Shown here: positions 15,249-24,212 of the stretch, piece by piece | How positions within the stretch are numbered: position 1 is the first letter of the stretch | How the letters are laid out: each line of letters opens with the position of its first letter | Assembly (NCBI GenBank): GCA_964522745.1 | Contig: CAZFWN010000003.1 | Span: 1 to 64,000, forward strand | Length of the DNA: 64,000 bases | Reading direction: 5' to 3' | DNA from: DATBHW01 sp964522745 | GTDB lineage: Bacteria > Chloroflexota > Ktedonobacteria > Ktedonobacterales > DATBGS01 | Translations under genes and position numbers: made by a program | Notes under the pieces: generated by a model | The model's input: the letters and a program-made list of their open reading frames with translations, nothing else | What the model was told of the DNA's origin: nothing | Databases searched by the model: none

Positions 15249-16415
15249 CTAGCCTCCACTATTTTGCCCTGCTGTCCCTGGAGGTCCGCCCAGAGCGATA
15301 AAGACAGCAGCGTTCGTGTCGGGAAAATCGGCCAAGAGTACCTGCTGATCCGTGGGATCGGCAGTGGCCTGGGCCAGAGCTGGTGCTGCTTGTGCGCGGG
15401 GCATGTTGGGCAACTCTGGCAGGGAAGGACGCGGCGGCCCCAGATAGAGTTGATCCATTGACTGGTTCATCAGATCTATCAGCCGTTGAGGAGTAGACTC
15501 GTCACGCTGATCGGCGGTAATCCAGAAAACCAACCCTGCTGTCTGATAAAGCATTTGAGCCTGTATCCCATACTCCCAGACCGTCTTTCCCTTTTGGCGG
15601 ACCCAGCGCCCGTTGATATAAATCGCCTGCATGGTATCCGTGAATACGATGGTTTCCACCGCATCGGGAGGCGCTGTCTCCAACGTGACGTTCTCCCCTG
15701 CTGCCGGGCGAAACTCATACAGGCTGAGATCACCATACCCAATCATTGGGTCATCATGTCCATAGCGCACTTCAACGATTGGACCGTCACTCCACCTCTG
15801 ATTCATATGCAGCAGCAAAGATTGATAATTGTAGTTTTCTGGCGCCACACCCAGCCAATAAACATTAAACGAGAGAGCGGTCTGAACTTCGGAGATCGGA
15901 AGATAGTGTGTAAGCGCCAGGTTCGCCACCGACTTTGGCTGTGTATATTCAGACGGAACCTGCGTTGGCGTTTGTGTGAGCAGCCATTGCAGATCACCAA
16001 TGAGCGATGGACTCAGTGCCAGCAAGCACATCAAGACGACAACAAATAAGGCGCCTAGCGACCATGCTCGAGGTAGGGAGCGCAATCCGCGCCTGCGAGC
16101 AGGCTTTTGCACTTGCTCCTGGGGCGCCGTGTTCAGTGGTTGCTGAGGAAGTTGAAGCTTGCGAAAGACCCGGTAGCGAAGGCGCTGCTCCAACCGCGCT
16201 GGCGCCATCAGCCCTGTTTGCTCGTTATGAAGCGTTTGGATAAAGAGCGGCGGAAGCTCCTCCTGCTCAGGGCTGAACAAACTGTTCAACTCGCGCACAA
16301 AATCAAGCTCATCTTCCAAGAAATCATTGGCAGGTAAGTTCCCATTTCCGGTTGCTTCCTCACTGATTTCGTTATCAGGATTGAATTCGTTTGGTTGTGG
16401 TGACTGCGGTATCAT
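15249..16415 (-). CDS. Single-pass membrane protein coupled to an ECF sigma factor
   Basis: A 388-residue protein with an acidic cytoplasmic N-terminus (about 1-117), one membrane helix (about 119-139) and a C-terminal extracytoplasmic domain of about 250 residues. I do not recognise the outer domain. Its gene overlaps the upstream sigma factor gene by 41 nt, the usual arrangement of an anti-sigma or sigma-associated membrane sensor, but no zinc anti-sigma HxxxCxxC motif is visible. The start at 16415 is preferred over 16457 because AGGAG lies about 8 nt upstream. Confidence 0.65.
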   Translation of the reverse strand: MIPQSPQPNEFNPDNEISEEATGNGNLPANDFLEDELDFVRELNSLFSPEQEELPPLFIQTLHNEQTGLMAPARLEQRLRYRVFRKLQLPQQPLNTAPQEQVQKPARRRGLRSLPRAWSLGALFVVVLMCLLALSPSLIGDLQWLLTQTPTQVPSEYTQPKSVANLALTHYLPISEVQTALSFNVYWLGVAPENYNYQSLLLHMNQRWSDGPIVEVRYGHDDPMIGYGDLSLYEFRPAAGENVTLETAPPDAVETIVFTDTMQAIYINGRWVRQKGKTVWEYGIQAQMLYQTAGLVFWITADQRDESTPQRLIDLMNQSMDQLYLGPPRPSLPELPNMPRAQAAPALAQATADPTDQQVLLADFPDTNAAVFIALGGPPGTAGQNSGG

Positions 16416-17049
16416 GCACCTGCTCCTGAAGGGTCTCGCGCAGACTCTTACGCACACGCCAGAGTCGGGTATCTACAGCGTGCTTAGTAATGCCGGTACG
16501 TGCTGCGATCTCTTCAATGCTGGCGAACTGAAAATAGCGGAGATAGACCATTAACCGATCAAGTTCAGGTAATTGTTCTAACGCCTGGCGCAATTCCTCG
16601 CGTCGCTCGCGCTGCTCCAGCAACACATCCACGCCAGCAGCCGTTGGCTGGTTCCACGCTTCCTGTAGCCGCTTGAAGCTCTCTGGAGATTGTTGATCCT
16701 GAGCTAGCGTGTATTCTTCATAAAATGTGACAACAGGCAACTCGGCGGGCTGGCGTCGGAGCAATTTCCGCCGCCGATCAAGCGCAATATACTTGGTGCG
16801 CATGGTGAGCCAGGTTCTCAGCGAGCCGCGAGCCGGGTCGAAGCTCTCAAACTCTTGCCAGACAGCCACAAACAGGTCGTTGAGACATTCCTCAGCGTCT
16901 TGCACTGATCCAGCTCCAGCTAATATCAGCCGCGCAAAATAAAATAGCTCGCGCGAGTAGTGGTTGATGAGGCTCTCCAGGCTCATCGGGTCGCGCGAGC
17001 GCAATCCTTGAATGAGTTGTTGCTCATCTAGCCAGGTCTCTTCGGCCAT
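16375..17049 (-). CDS. ECF-type RNA polymerase sigma factor
   Basis: A 224-residue sigma-70 family protein. Region 2 is at about 20-95 (LINHYSRELFYFARLIL and DLFVAVWQEFESFDPARGSLRTWL), and region 4 at about 150-205 (LPELDRLMVYLRYFQFASIEEIAARTGITKHAVDTRL), where the helix-turn-helix reads the -35 element. Such factors redirect RNA polymerase in response to envelope or stress signals. GAGGAGAGG precedes the ATG. The downstream membrane protein is the probable regulator. Confidence 0.9.
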   Translation of the reverse strand: MAEETWLDEQQLIQGLRSRDPMSLESLINHYSRELFYFARLILAGAGSVQDAEECLNDLFVAVWQEFESFDPARGSLRTWLTMRTKYIALDRRRKLLRRQPAELPVVTFYEEYTLAQDQQSPESFKRLQEAWNQPTAAGVDVLLEQRERREELRQALEQLPELDRLMVYLRYFQFASIEEIAARTGITKHAVDTRLWRVRKSLRETLQEQVHDTAVTTTKRIQS

Positions 17050-17312
17050 GCCTCTCCTCGCGTAATAGTATTCAGAACTGGAAGGAAGTTGATCCCTACG
17101 ATATACGTCCGCAGCAGAAAAAACTCACATGCCTTTCCCACACAGAGAAACAATATGTTAGCAAGTGCCTAATAATTGCGGGCAGGTTCGGCGCTTCAGA
17201 GGAGGTGGTGCGTGCGCTGGTAGGAGACTGTTGGCCTTGATTTACAGTGATGCTCCAGCGTAGGATGAAGGTTAAGAAGCCGCGCTAGAAATAGCTCGAA
17301 GGAGATTTTGCC

Positions 17313-17774
17313 ATGCGAGCGCTCTCACAGACAGAGCAGTGGTTTCTCAACACGCATCGGGTGGCGCGATTGGCAACGGTTGACGCTGAAGGGCAGCCGT
17401 TTGTCGTGCCGGTGTGTTATGTCTTCGATGGGAGCCTGCTGTACTCGGCGCTGGATGAAAAACCCAAAAGCGTCGCGCCTACCCACTTGAAACGGGTACG
17501 CAATATTCTCGCTCATCCGCGTGTAGCCCTGGTCATCGATGAGTATACAGAGGACTGGAGCCGCCTGTGGTATATCCAGGTACGCGGGCAGGCGACACTT
17601 GTAGAGAGAGGAACAGAACAGCACAGCGCCGCAATTCGCTTGCTGCGCGCAAAATATCCGCAATACGAGCGGATGGCGATTGACCAGCAGCCCGTCTTGC
17701 GGATCACCCCAGAAGCAATCTCTTCCTGGGGGATGGAATTCGCGGCTAAACCATCTCCTGCGCAGCCGGAGTAA
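17313..17774 (+). CDS. PPOX-fold probable F420-dependent oxidoreductase
   Basis: A 153-residue split-barrel flavin/F420-binding protein of the pyridoxamine-phosphate-oxidase-like superfamily. It resembles the TIGR03668 (Rv0121-like) F420 group: VARLATVDAEGQPFVVPVCYVFDG at the start, then KRVRNILAHPRVALVID and WYIQVRGQATLVE. Members bind F420 or FMN and reduce small substrates. GAAGGAG lies before the ATG. Other F420-type genes in this window (a DDN-like enzyme and F420-dependent glucose-6-phosphate dehydrogenase) make F420 use plausible. Confidence 0.8.
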   Translation: MRALSQTEQWFLNTHRVARLATVDAEGQPFVVPVCYVFDGSLLYSALDEKPKSVAPTHLKRVRNILAHPRVALVIDEYTEDWSRLWYIQVRGQATLVERGTEQHSAAIRLLRAKYPQYERMAIDQQPVLRITPEAISSWGMEFAAKPSPAQPE

Positions 17775-17812
17775 CCCCATCCCAGGCATTCTGGGCATTC
17801 TCCCTGTGGCAT

Positions 17813-19549
17813 TTATGCGGTCTTCGTTTTGGCAACTACCTCCAGCCCTAGCTCCTTGATGGCCTGCTCGCGCAGCACAAACTTTTGCACCTTGCCGCTG
17901 GCCGTCATCGGATAGGACGTGACGAATTGAAAGTAGCGCGGGATTTTTTGATGGCTGATCTGCCCCTTAGCAAACTCGCGCAGCGCTTCCTCCGTAAGCT
18001 CCTCACCAGCTTTAGGCATAACGACAGCCAGCAACTCCTCGCCAAAGAAAGCATCAGGCACGCCCAACACCTGTACATCTGCAATCTTAGGATGGCGGAT
18101 GAAGAACTCTTCAATCTCGGTTGGGAAAAGATTTTCGCCGCCGCGAATAACCATATCTTTCAGTCGCCCGACGATATTCACATAGCCATCTTCGGTCATG
18201 GTGGCAAGGTCGCCGGTGTGCAGCCAGCCGTCTGTATCGATAGCGTCTGCCGTTTTCTCTGGCATCTGATAGTAGCCGGCCATAACCAGATAGCCCCGAC
18301 AGCACAACTCGCCCCGCTCACCGCAGGGGACGGCTTCGCCCGTCAGCGGGTTGACGATCTTCACGTCGGTATGAGGCAGTGGCTTGCCAACCGTTGCTGA
18401 CTTCAGTTCAAACGAATCATCATTTAAGGTCTGTGTGATGGTTGGGCTGGCCTCCGTCTGGCCGAAGACGATGCCAATGTCCGCGCCCCACTGTGCCTTC
18501 ACCTGCTCCATCAGGGCCACTGGGACGGGCGAGCCACCGCTGAAGACGCGCCTGAGATGGCTCAGGTCTGCCTCTTTGCTGTGCGGATGTTGCAGCATGG
18601 CGATGAGCATGGTGGGTACGCCTCCAAAGAGGACACAGCGCTCATTTGCAACGGTATCGAGCGCTTTCACCGGATCAAAGGCCAGCAGGGGCAGCAATGT
18701 GCCCTGGCTGTAGAGGGCAGAGAGAACGCCCAACACGCAGCCGCCAGTATGAAAGAAGGGCATGGCAGTGCAGAAATGATCGCCTGGCTTATTTCCCAGT
18801 CGGTGCGCGACAACGGCAGCGTTATTCATGATGCTGTAGTGTGTGAGCAGTGCCCCTTTGGGGAAGCCAGTCGTGCCAGAAGTATATTGCAACTGCGCGG
18901 GATCAGCAGGCTTGACGGTTGCCTGGCGCGCCTGCAACTCCTCATCGCTGATGCTGGCGCCCAGAGCAATCAACTCGCGGAAGGGCGCTGGCTGCCAGGG
19001 CGCATCAGCCGGGGCTGGCGGGCCGATCAGGAAGGCATAGCGCAGTTTGGGCAGGCTTGCGCTGCGCAGGGCGCCAGCGCCGTCGGCGGGCGAAACGCGC
19101 TCCCCGACGGTTGCCACACAATCATGATCGCGCACCTTCGCCTGGAAAAAGAGCGCGGCAATATCGCCCTGGCGCAAGACATACTCTAGCTCATGGCTGC
19201 GATAAGTGGGGTTGGCTGTTGCCAGCACAAGGCCGACCTTTGCGGCGGCCATTTCGAGCAAGAGCCATTCAGGCCAGTTCAGCGCCCAGACAGCGATATG
19301 CTCGCCTTTCTGCAAGCCCAGGGCTAGCAAGCCCTTGGCAACTTGATTGGCCCGGTCCCGATACTCCCGATAAGTCCAGCGGCCATTCAGCAGCGGCCCA
19401 AACTCAGGATAGGCCGAGTAGACCACCGCCTCTTGCTCTGGCGCGCTGGCGGCGCGCTCGTCCAGCAGATCGCCAATCGTGGTGTTGAGCAGTTCAAACC
19501 CATCGGATTCCGCCTCCCAATAGGAGAGGCCATCATTGCGCATGCCCAT
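17813..19549 (-). CDS. AMP-forming acyl-CoA ligase
   Basis: A 578-residue adenylate-forming enzyme that activates a carboxylic acid to its CoA thioester. The P-loop-like YTSGTTGFPKG is at residues 222-232, and GQTEASP, the TGD motif in WLHTGDLA and the C-terminal GRLKDMVIRGGENLFPTEIEE and GKVQKF segments are visible. It is last in the minus-strand cluster of branched-chain/terpenoid acid genes and may supply the acyl-CoA entering it. The start at 19549 is preferred over 19627; AAAGGGG lies upstream. The exact substrate is unknown. Confidence 0.88.
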   Translation of the reverse strand: MGMRNDGLSYWEAESDGFELLNTTIGDLLDERAASAPEQEAVVYSAYPEFGPLLNGRWTYREYRDRANQVAKGLLALGLQKGEHIAVWALNWPEWLLLEMAAAKVGLVLATANPTYRSHELEYVLRQGDIAALFFQAKVRDHDCVATVGERVSPADGAGALRSASLPKLRYAFLIGPPAPADAPWQPAPFRELIALGASISDEELQARQATVKPADPAQLQYTSGTTGFPKGALLTHYSIMNNAAVVAHRLGNKPGDHFCTAMPFFHTGGCVLGVLSALYSQGTLLPLLAFDPVKALDTVANERCVLFGGVPTMLIAMLQHPHSKEADLSHLRRVFSGGSPVPVALMEQVKAQWGADIGIVFGQTEASPTITQTLNDDSFELKSATVGKPLPHTDVKIVNPLTGEAVPCGERGELCCRGYLVMAGYYQMPEKTADAIDTDGWLHTGDLATMTEDGYVNIVGRLKDMVIRGGENLFPTEIEEFFIRHPKIADVQVLGVPDAFFGEELLAVVMPKAGEELTEEALREFAKGQISHQKIPRYFQFVTSYPMTASGKVQKFVLREQAIKELGLEVVAKTKTA

Positions 19550-19705
19550 AGCGATTTTCCCCTTTCTCAAGTGGAGAAGTTCATGCCTGGTTGCGACGAG
19601 TATACGTCTGAGATGGAGAGAAAGCAATATAAGCAGCAGGGTAGGGATTGCTGGGACTTTCAGGCCAAATGCTCCGTTGTTCCTGGCTCTCCAGAGGATT
19701 GTCTG

Positions 19706-21739
19706 TTATTCTGCCTCAACCCTTAGAGCAATCTCTAGCAGCACAGTATCGGCCTGCACCATGTCGCCGTTTCGGTGAGCAATAGCGGTGACGACCCCAT
19801 CATACGGCGCTCGGATGGAATGCTCCATCTTCATCGCTTCCAGAATCATCAGCGTCTCGCCTTTGCGCACCCTCTGGCCGGCAGTTGCCAGCACGGCGCG
19901 GATATGGCCGGGCATGGGTGCGCGCAGCGATCCCTGGCCCTCGCGTCGCTCATCCGGCTCAGGCAGCGGGGACAACCAGGTCAGCACGCTGGTGACGCCA
20001 TCGGCTTGCACCCAGTAGCGGTGGTGCGGCGCTGCTACAACAATCGCGCTCAGATGGCGGCCATCAAGAACAAGACGGAGATCAGGGCCATCATGTTCCA
20101 GCACCTTGACCGCATGTGCCGTTTTGTTCCCGTGTTGCTCAAGGGTGCAGTAGAAAGTGGGAGAACCTGGGGAGCCTGGGAAAGTTGGGAAAGTTGGGAA
20201 ACTCCCGTCTTTGCCTGGAGTCAGCGAGACGATACACTCCTGGCTTCCTTCCGTCCGAAAGCGAGAGGTGAGTGGGGCATTGGGATTATTACGCCACTGG
20301 CCGCGTGGACTGGCAGATGCCAGGTAGTGCGCCAGCGCAGCGGCTAGCAGGGCTGCCGCTGGCGCGGGTGTTTCTGCTGGCGTTGAGGAAAGATAGCGCT
20401 CGATAAAGTCGGTGCTGAGGCGGCCAGCGACATGCTCAGGATGGAAGAGGACACGGCGCAGAAAGCTGATATTGTTGCGCAGACCCAGCAGTGTGGTATG
20501 GCTCAGCGCTAGGTCCATGCGGCGCAAGGCTTCGGCGCGGTCTGCGCCATAGGAGATGATTTTGGCGATCATTGGGTCATAATAGACCGAGACAGCGCCT
20601 CCCGTGCTGGCACCGGCATCCACACGCATGCCCTCGCCTGCCGGCTCGCGCCAGAGCAGAATATCGCCAGTAGCCGGCAGAAAATGATTGTCTGGGTCTT
20701 CGGCATAGACACGACATTCGATAGCATGGCCGCTGAAGCGCAGTTCCTCCTGGGCAAGCGGCAGAGGTCGCCCCTCAGCTACTTCAATCTGCCAGCGCAC
20801 GAGGTCCAGTCCCGTCACATATTCGGTAACAGGATGTTCGACTTGCAGGCGCGTGTTCACCTCCAGGAAGTAGAAGTTGCCCGCTTCATCTACAATAAAT
20901 TCGACGGTGCCGGCATTCGTATAGCCTATCTGGCGCCCAGCAGTGACGGCGGCCTGGCCCATACGCTCGCGCAGTTCGGGAGTCAGCGCGGTGGAGGGTG
21001 TCTCTTCGATGATCTTCTGGTGGCGCCGCTGGATGGTACATTCGCGTTCGCCCAAATGGATGATGTTGCCGTACTGATCGCCAAAGATCTGAAACTCGAC
21101 GTGGCGCGCTGGCGCGATAACGCGCTCCAAAATCAGCGTATCGTCGCCAAAGGCGCTCAGCGATTCGCGCCGGGCGGCAGCCAGCGCGCCGGGCAATGCT
21201 TCTGGCTCTGTGACCACGCGCATACCCTTGCCCCCACCGCCAGCGGCGGCCTTGACCATCAGCGGATAGCCAATCTTGCGCGCTGCCTCAATCAGCCGCT
21301 CGTCGCTTTGATCTTCACCCTGGTAGCCCGGCACGGTGGGCACATCTGCCGTCTGCATCAGCAGCTTGGCCTCGCGTTTGCTGCCCATGCGCCGAATGGC
21401 GTCGGGCGTGGGGCCAATGAAGATCAACCCGGCTTCCAGGCAGGCGGCAGCAAAGTCGGCATTTTCGGCCAGGAAGCCATAGCCAGGATGGACAGCATCC
21501 GCGCCGGTGCGTTTGGCCGCCTCGATCAGCGCCGGAATATTGAGATAGGAAGCAGTTGCCGGATTCTCGCCAATATGCACTGCCTCATCGGCCTCGCGCA
21601 CATGCCGCGCCTGCTCATCGATGGTGGAGAAGACAGCGACAGTGGCAATGCCCATGCTGCGGCAGGTGCGCGTAATGCGGCAGGCGATCTCGCCGCGATT
21701 GGCAATGAGGACTTTACGGATGATTTTCAGGTTTGTCAT
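19706..21739 (-). CDS. Acyl-CoA carboxylase alpha subunit (biotin carboxylase + biotin carrier)
   Basis: A 677-residue protein that carboxylates its own biotin with bicarbonate and ATP. The biotin carboxylase domain is at about 8-455 (ANRGEIACRI, AAAGGGGKGMR, FLEVNTRLQVEHPVTE), then a linker/BT-like region, then the biotinyl domain with K637 in EAMKMEHS. Length and order match the methylcrotonyl-, geranyl- and propionyl-CoA carboxylase alpha family. A low-complexity Phe-Pro-Thr-Gly-Ser stretch between the domains is encoded by short GGGAAAGTT repeats at 20178-20201. The ATG overlaps the stop of the hydratase gene (ATGA). It pairs with the beta subunit at 25415-27025. Confidence 0.9.
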   Translation of the reverse strand: MTNLKIIRKVLIANRGEIACRITRTCRSMGIATVAVFSTIDEQARHVREADEAVHIGENPATASYLNIPALIEAAKRTGADAVHPGYGFLAENADFAAACLEAGLIFIGPTPDAIRRMGSKREAKLLMQTADVPTVPGYQGEDQSDERLIEAARKIGYPLMVKAAAGGGGKGMRVVTEPEALPGALAAARRESLSAFGDDTLILERVIAPARHVEFQIFGDQYGNIIHLGERECTIQRRHQKIIEETPSTALTPELRERMGQAAVTAGRQIGYTNAGTVEFIVDEAGNFYFLEVNTRLQVEHPVTEYVTGLDLVRWQIEVAEGRPLPLAQEELRFSGHAIECRVYAEDPDNHFLPATGDILLWREPAGEGMRVDAGASTGGAVSVYYDPMIAKIISYGADRAEALRRMDLALSHTTLLGLRNNISFLRRVLFHPEHVAGRLSTDFIERYLSSTPAETPAPAAALLAAALAHYLASASPRGQWRNNPNAPLTSRFRTEGSQECIVSLTPGKDGSFPTFPTFPGSPGSPTFYCTLEQHGNKTAHAVKVLEHDGPDLRLVLDGRHLSAIVVAAPHHRYWVQADGVTSVLTWLSPLPEPDERREGQGSLRAPMPGHIRAVLATAGQRVRKGETLMILEAMKMEHSIRAPYDGVVTAIAHRNGDMVQADTVLLEIALRVEAE

Positions 21740-22509
21740 TGCGGCACCCAGCGCGCCGGGCGCTTCTCCAGAAACGCTTGCATCCCTTCCTGCCCCTCCT
21801 CGCTGCGGCGCAGCCGGCCAAGCAGATCTACGCGGTAATCCAGCGTCTCTGGGTTCTCCAGCACCTCAAAGAGCAGCTTTTTGCATTCGGCTAGGGCATT
21901 TGGTGAGCATTGCAGCACTTCATGAAGGGTGGCAGTCACGCGCTCATCCAGCGTGGCCTCATCGCAGACTTCGTGAATCAGCCCAACCTCACGCGCCGCC
22001 GCTCCATCGCATTGCGCGCCGGTGAGCATCCAGCGACGCGCCTGGGTCACCCCCAGCCGCTGGACGACAAAGGGCGAGATGAGTGAGGGCGCCAACCCTA
22101 GACGGACTTCCGGCAAGCCGAAGCGCGCCGCTGTGCTGGCAATGGCAATATCGGAGACACAGACCAGCCCGATGCCGCCGCCCATCACCGCGCCATGGAT
22201 GCGCGCAATCACCACCTGCGGCGCCCGATTGACAGCGCGCAGCATGGTGTCTAGATTGCCTACCGCCGCATTTTCCTCGGCATCTGTGCGCGGCGTGCTG
22301 AGGTCACGGATGTCGCCGCCCGCGCAGAAGGTTTTGCCAGCGGCGCGCAAAATGACGGCGCGCACCTCGCGGTTATCGCGGATGTTTTGAAAATAAGCCA
22401 GCAAGTCCTCAACCATGCCGTGACTCATGGCATTACGCGCCTCAGGCCGGTTGAGAGTCACAGTGGCAACTGGCCCGTTCTCCTCTATGGCAATGGTTTC
22501 ATATGCCAT
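21736..22509 (-). CDS. Enoyl-CoA hydratase (LiuC/AtuE type)
   Basis: A 257-residue crotonase-fold protein. It shows the oxyanion segments AGKTFCAGGDI and HGAVMGGGIGL, and the conserved Glu in FGLPEVRLGLAP. The GGGIGL variant lacks the first catalytic Glu of classical enoyl-CoA hydratases (GGGxEL). That, and the segment SLISPFVVQRLG, resemble methylglutaconyl-CoA and isohexenylglutaconyl-CoA hydratases. In this cluster it would hydrate the product of the biotin-dependent carboxylase. It overlaps the next gene by ATGA and follows the small AtuA-related gene by 3 nt. Confidence 0.85.
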   Translation of the reverse strand: MAYETIAIEENGPVATVTLNRPEARNAMSHGMVEDLLAYFQNIRDNREVRAVILRAAGKTFCAGGDIRDLSTPRTDAEENAAVGNLDTMLRAVNRAPQVVIARIHGAVMGGGIGLVCVSDIAIASTAARFGLPEVRLGLAPSLISPFVVQRLGVTQARRWMLTGAQCDGAAAREVGLIHEVCDEATLDERVTATLHEVLQCSPNALAECKKLLFEVLENPETLDYRVDLLGRLRRSEEGQEGMQAFLEKRPARWVPQ

Positions 22510-22512
22510 GCC

Positions 22513-22842
22513 CTACTCCCATTCCATATATAACAGCGCGCCGGCCATTGATTTGCCTAGCGAGTCGATACGTAGCGAGCGCGTGCCACCGCCGTCCAAT
22601 GCCTCGTACAGCACGAAGTTGAACGCCTCGATGTTGTCCAGGTCGAAGCGCTCCACCTTGCCCCTGACAAGCGGCCCAAGATGGGCCTTGACCCGCTCCG
22701 CTGTCAGCTTTGCCTTCAGTTCGGCGTAGGCTTCAGAGGAGCGCGCAATGACACTGACGTTGCAGATATTGCCCTTATCGCCGGATCGTCCATAGGCCAG
22801 ATCATAGAGGCGGCGCGCCGGGCGTTCTTGATTGCTCATCAT
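22513..22842 (-). CDS. AtuA-related small protein (AtuA C-terminal domain)
   Basis: A 109-residue protein matching the C-terminal domain of AtuA-type proteins: LYDLAYGRSGDKGNICNVSVIAR near the start and a GGGTRSLRIDSLGKSMAGALL end. In Pseudomonas AtuA the two domains are fused, whereas here they are separate. The start overlaps the stop of the larger AtuA gene by 4 nt (ATGA), so the two halves are translationally coupled and probably form one complex. Confidence 0.82.
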   Translation of the reverse strand: MMSNQERPARRLYDLAYGRSGDKGNICNVSVIARSSEAYAELKAKLTAERVKAHLGPLVRGKVERFDLDNIEAFNFVLYEALDGGGTRSLRIDSLGKSMAGALLYMEWE

Positions 22843-24197
22843 TCCACCTCGCAGACTTCTACTTTTGCCTGGATTTTGTCTCGGCCAACCAGCGCGGGCC
22901 AGAGGCCCAGCACCGGGCGCGGCTCGGCGCCAACCGTTAGCCCGGAGACGGACATGCCCGCCGGGCCGCTTAGCCCCAACGCCATCATTCGGCGCACTGC
23001 CTGCTTCAGCGTTTGGGGATCGCGGGCAAAGGCCGTCACGCGCACGGCCAGTTCCAGCGGGTCGTCATCCAGCGCGCCAAGCGCGCCGTAGAGGCTGTTG
23101 ACGCTCAGATAATCAAATTCGCAGCGTTCGATGGGCAGCCCTTTCCAGGCTGCGCGCACCATGCCCTCAAGCTGGTGCGCCTTGCGCCGAACCCTGGGCC
23201 AGCCGAGCGTAAAGATCAATTCGCGGGTGTAGCCTTCAAATCGGCCAAGATTGACCTTGAGTGATTCAGTCTTGGGCTGGCCTGTCACGCCCGACACGCG
23301 CACGCGATCTAATCCATCATTTGAGAGCATCAGCGTAGTAAAGTTGGCGATCACATCGGGCGTAATATAGGCGCGGGGGTCGTGAATCTCGTAAAGCATC
23401 TGCTCTTTGACCGTCTCCAGCGAGACGCGCCCAGGGGTGTTGGGCACTTTCGTGACAACAAATTCGCCGCTCTCTTCTACTTCCGCGATAGGATAGCCCA
23501 GGTGTGCCAGCGCCTCTGCTTCGATCTCATCGACCAGGGCCAGGCTGTTGCCCCCAACGACCTGGCCGGTACATTCCAGCAGATGTCCGGCGACAATGCC
23601 GGAGGCCAGGCGGTTCCAATCATCCGGCTGCCAGCTGTAGCGATGAATCATCGGCGCGAGATACAGGCAGGGGTCGGCAACGCGCCCGGTAATGACAATA
23701 TCCGCGCCCTGGCGCAGCGCCTCAACGATAGGAAACGCGCCGAGATAGGCACTGGCGGTCACGATGGCTGGCCCATCCAGCGTGAGCGGCGCGCCTGTCT
23801 CGATATTCGCCAGCGTCTCACCCTCGGCCAGCAGATCAGCCAGGCGCGGCAGTAGATCATCGCCGGTGACGGTGGCGATCTTCAGGCCATGCAGCCCCAA
23901 CTGCTTTGCTTTGGCGCGCACCGCCTCAGCCGCGCCTGTGGGATTGAGGCCGCCGCCGCTGGTAATTAGCGGAATATGGCGCTCAAAGGCCGCCGGCAGA
24001 ATCTTCTCAGCAATGATGGGAATGTCCCAGGTGAAGCCGCGTGCCGGGTCTTTGAGCATGTCTTTGCGAAGAATCGCCAGGGTCAGTTCGGCGAGTGCCT
24101 CAAAGCAGACCACATCGACGTGGCCGCCCTCGATCATGGGCAGCGCCTTCATGACATCATCGCCGTAGAAGCCCTGCGCTGAGCCGATACGTAGCAT
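22839..24197 (-). CDS. AtuA-family protein (DUF1446)
   Basis: A 452-residue protein of the DUF1446/AtuA family, needed for growth on acyclic terpenes such as citronellol in Pseudomonas. Its exact step is not established. Conserved-looking segments are RIGSAQGFYGDD at the N-terminus, ITSGGGLNPTGAAE, GADIVITGRVADPCLYLAP and HLLECTGQVVGGN. The AAGGAG before the ATG fixes the start. It lacks the C-terminal domain, which is the next coupled gene. Its place between an acyl-CoA dehydrogenase and a hydratase supports a role in branched or terpenoid acyl-CoA breakdown. Confidence 0.85.
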   Translation of the reverse strand: MLRIGSAQGFYGDDVMKALPMIEGGHVDVVCFEALAELTLAILRKDMLKDPARGFTWDIPIIAEKILPAAFERHIPLITSGGGLNPTGAAEAVRAKAKQLGLHGLKIATVTGDDLLPRLADLLAEGETLANIETGAPLTLDGPAIVTASAYLGAFPIVEALRQGADIVITGRVADPCLYLAPMIHRYSWQPDDWNRLASGIVAGHLLECTGQVVGGNSLALVDEIEAEALAHLGYPIAEVEESGEFVVTKVPNTPGRVSLETVKEQMLYEIHDPRAYITPDVIANFTTLMLSNDGLDRVRVSGVTGQPKTESLKVNLGRFEGYTRELIFTLGWPRVRRKAHQLEGMVRAAWKGLPIERCEFDYLSVNSLYGALGALDDDPLELAVRVTAFARDPQTLKQAVRRMMALGLSGPAGMSVSGLTVGAEPRPVLGLWPALVGRDKIQAKVEVCEVE

Positions 24198-24212
24198 GTT
24201 TGCTGCTCCTTG

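Noticed and set aside
20684..21838. Long plus-strand frame opposite the biotin carboxylase
   Set aside because: It is an antisense shadow of a clear carboxylase gene, with no family match or ribosome binding site.
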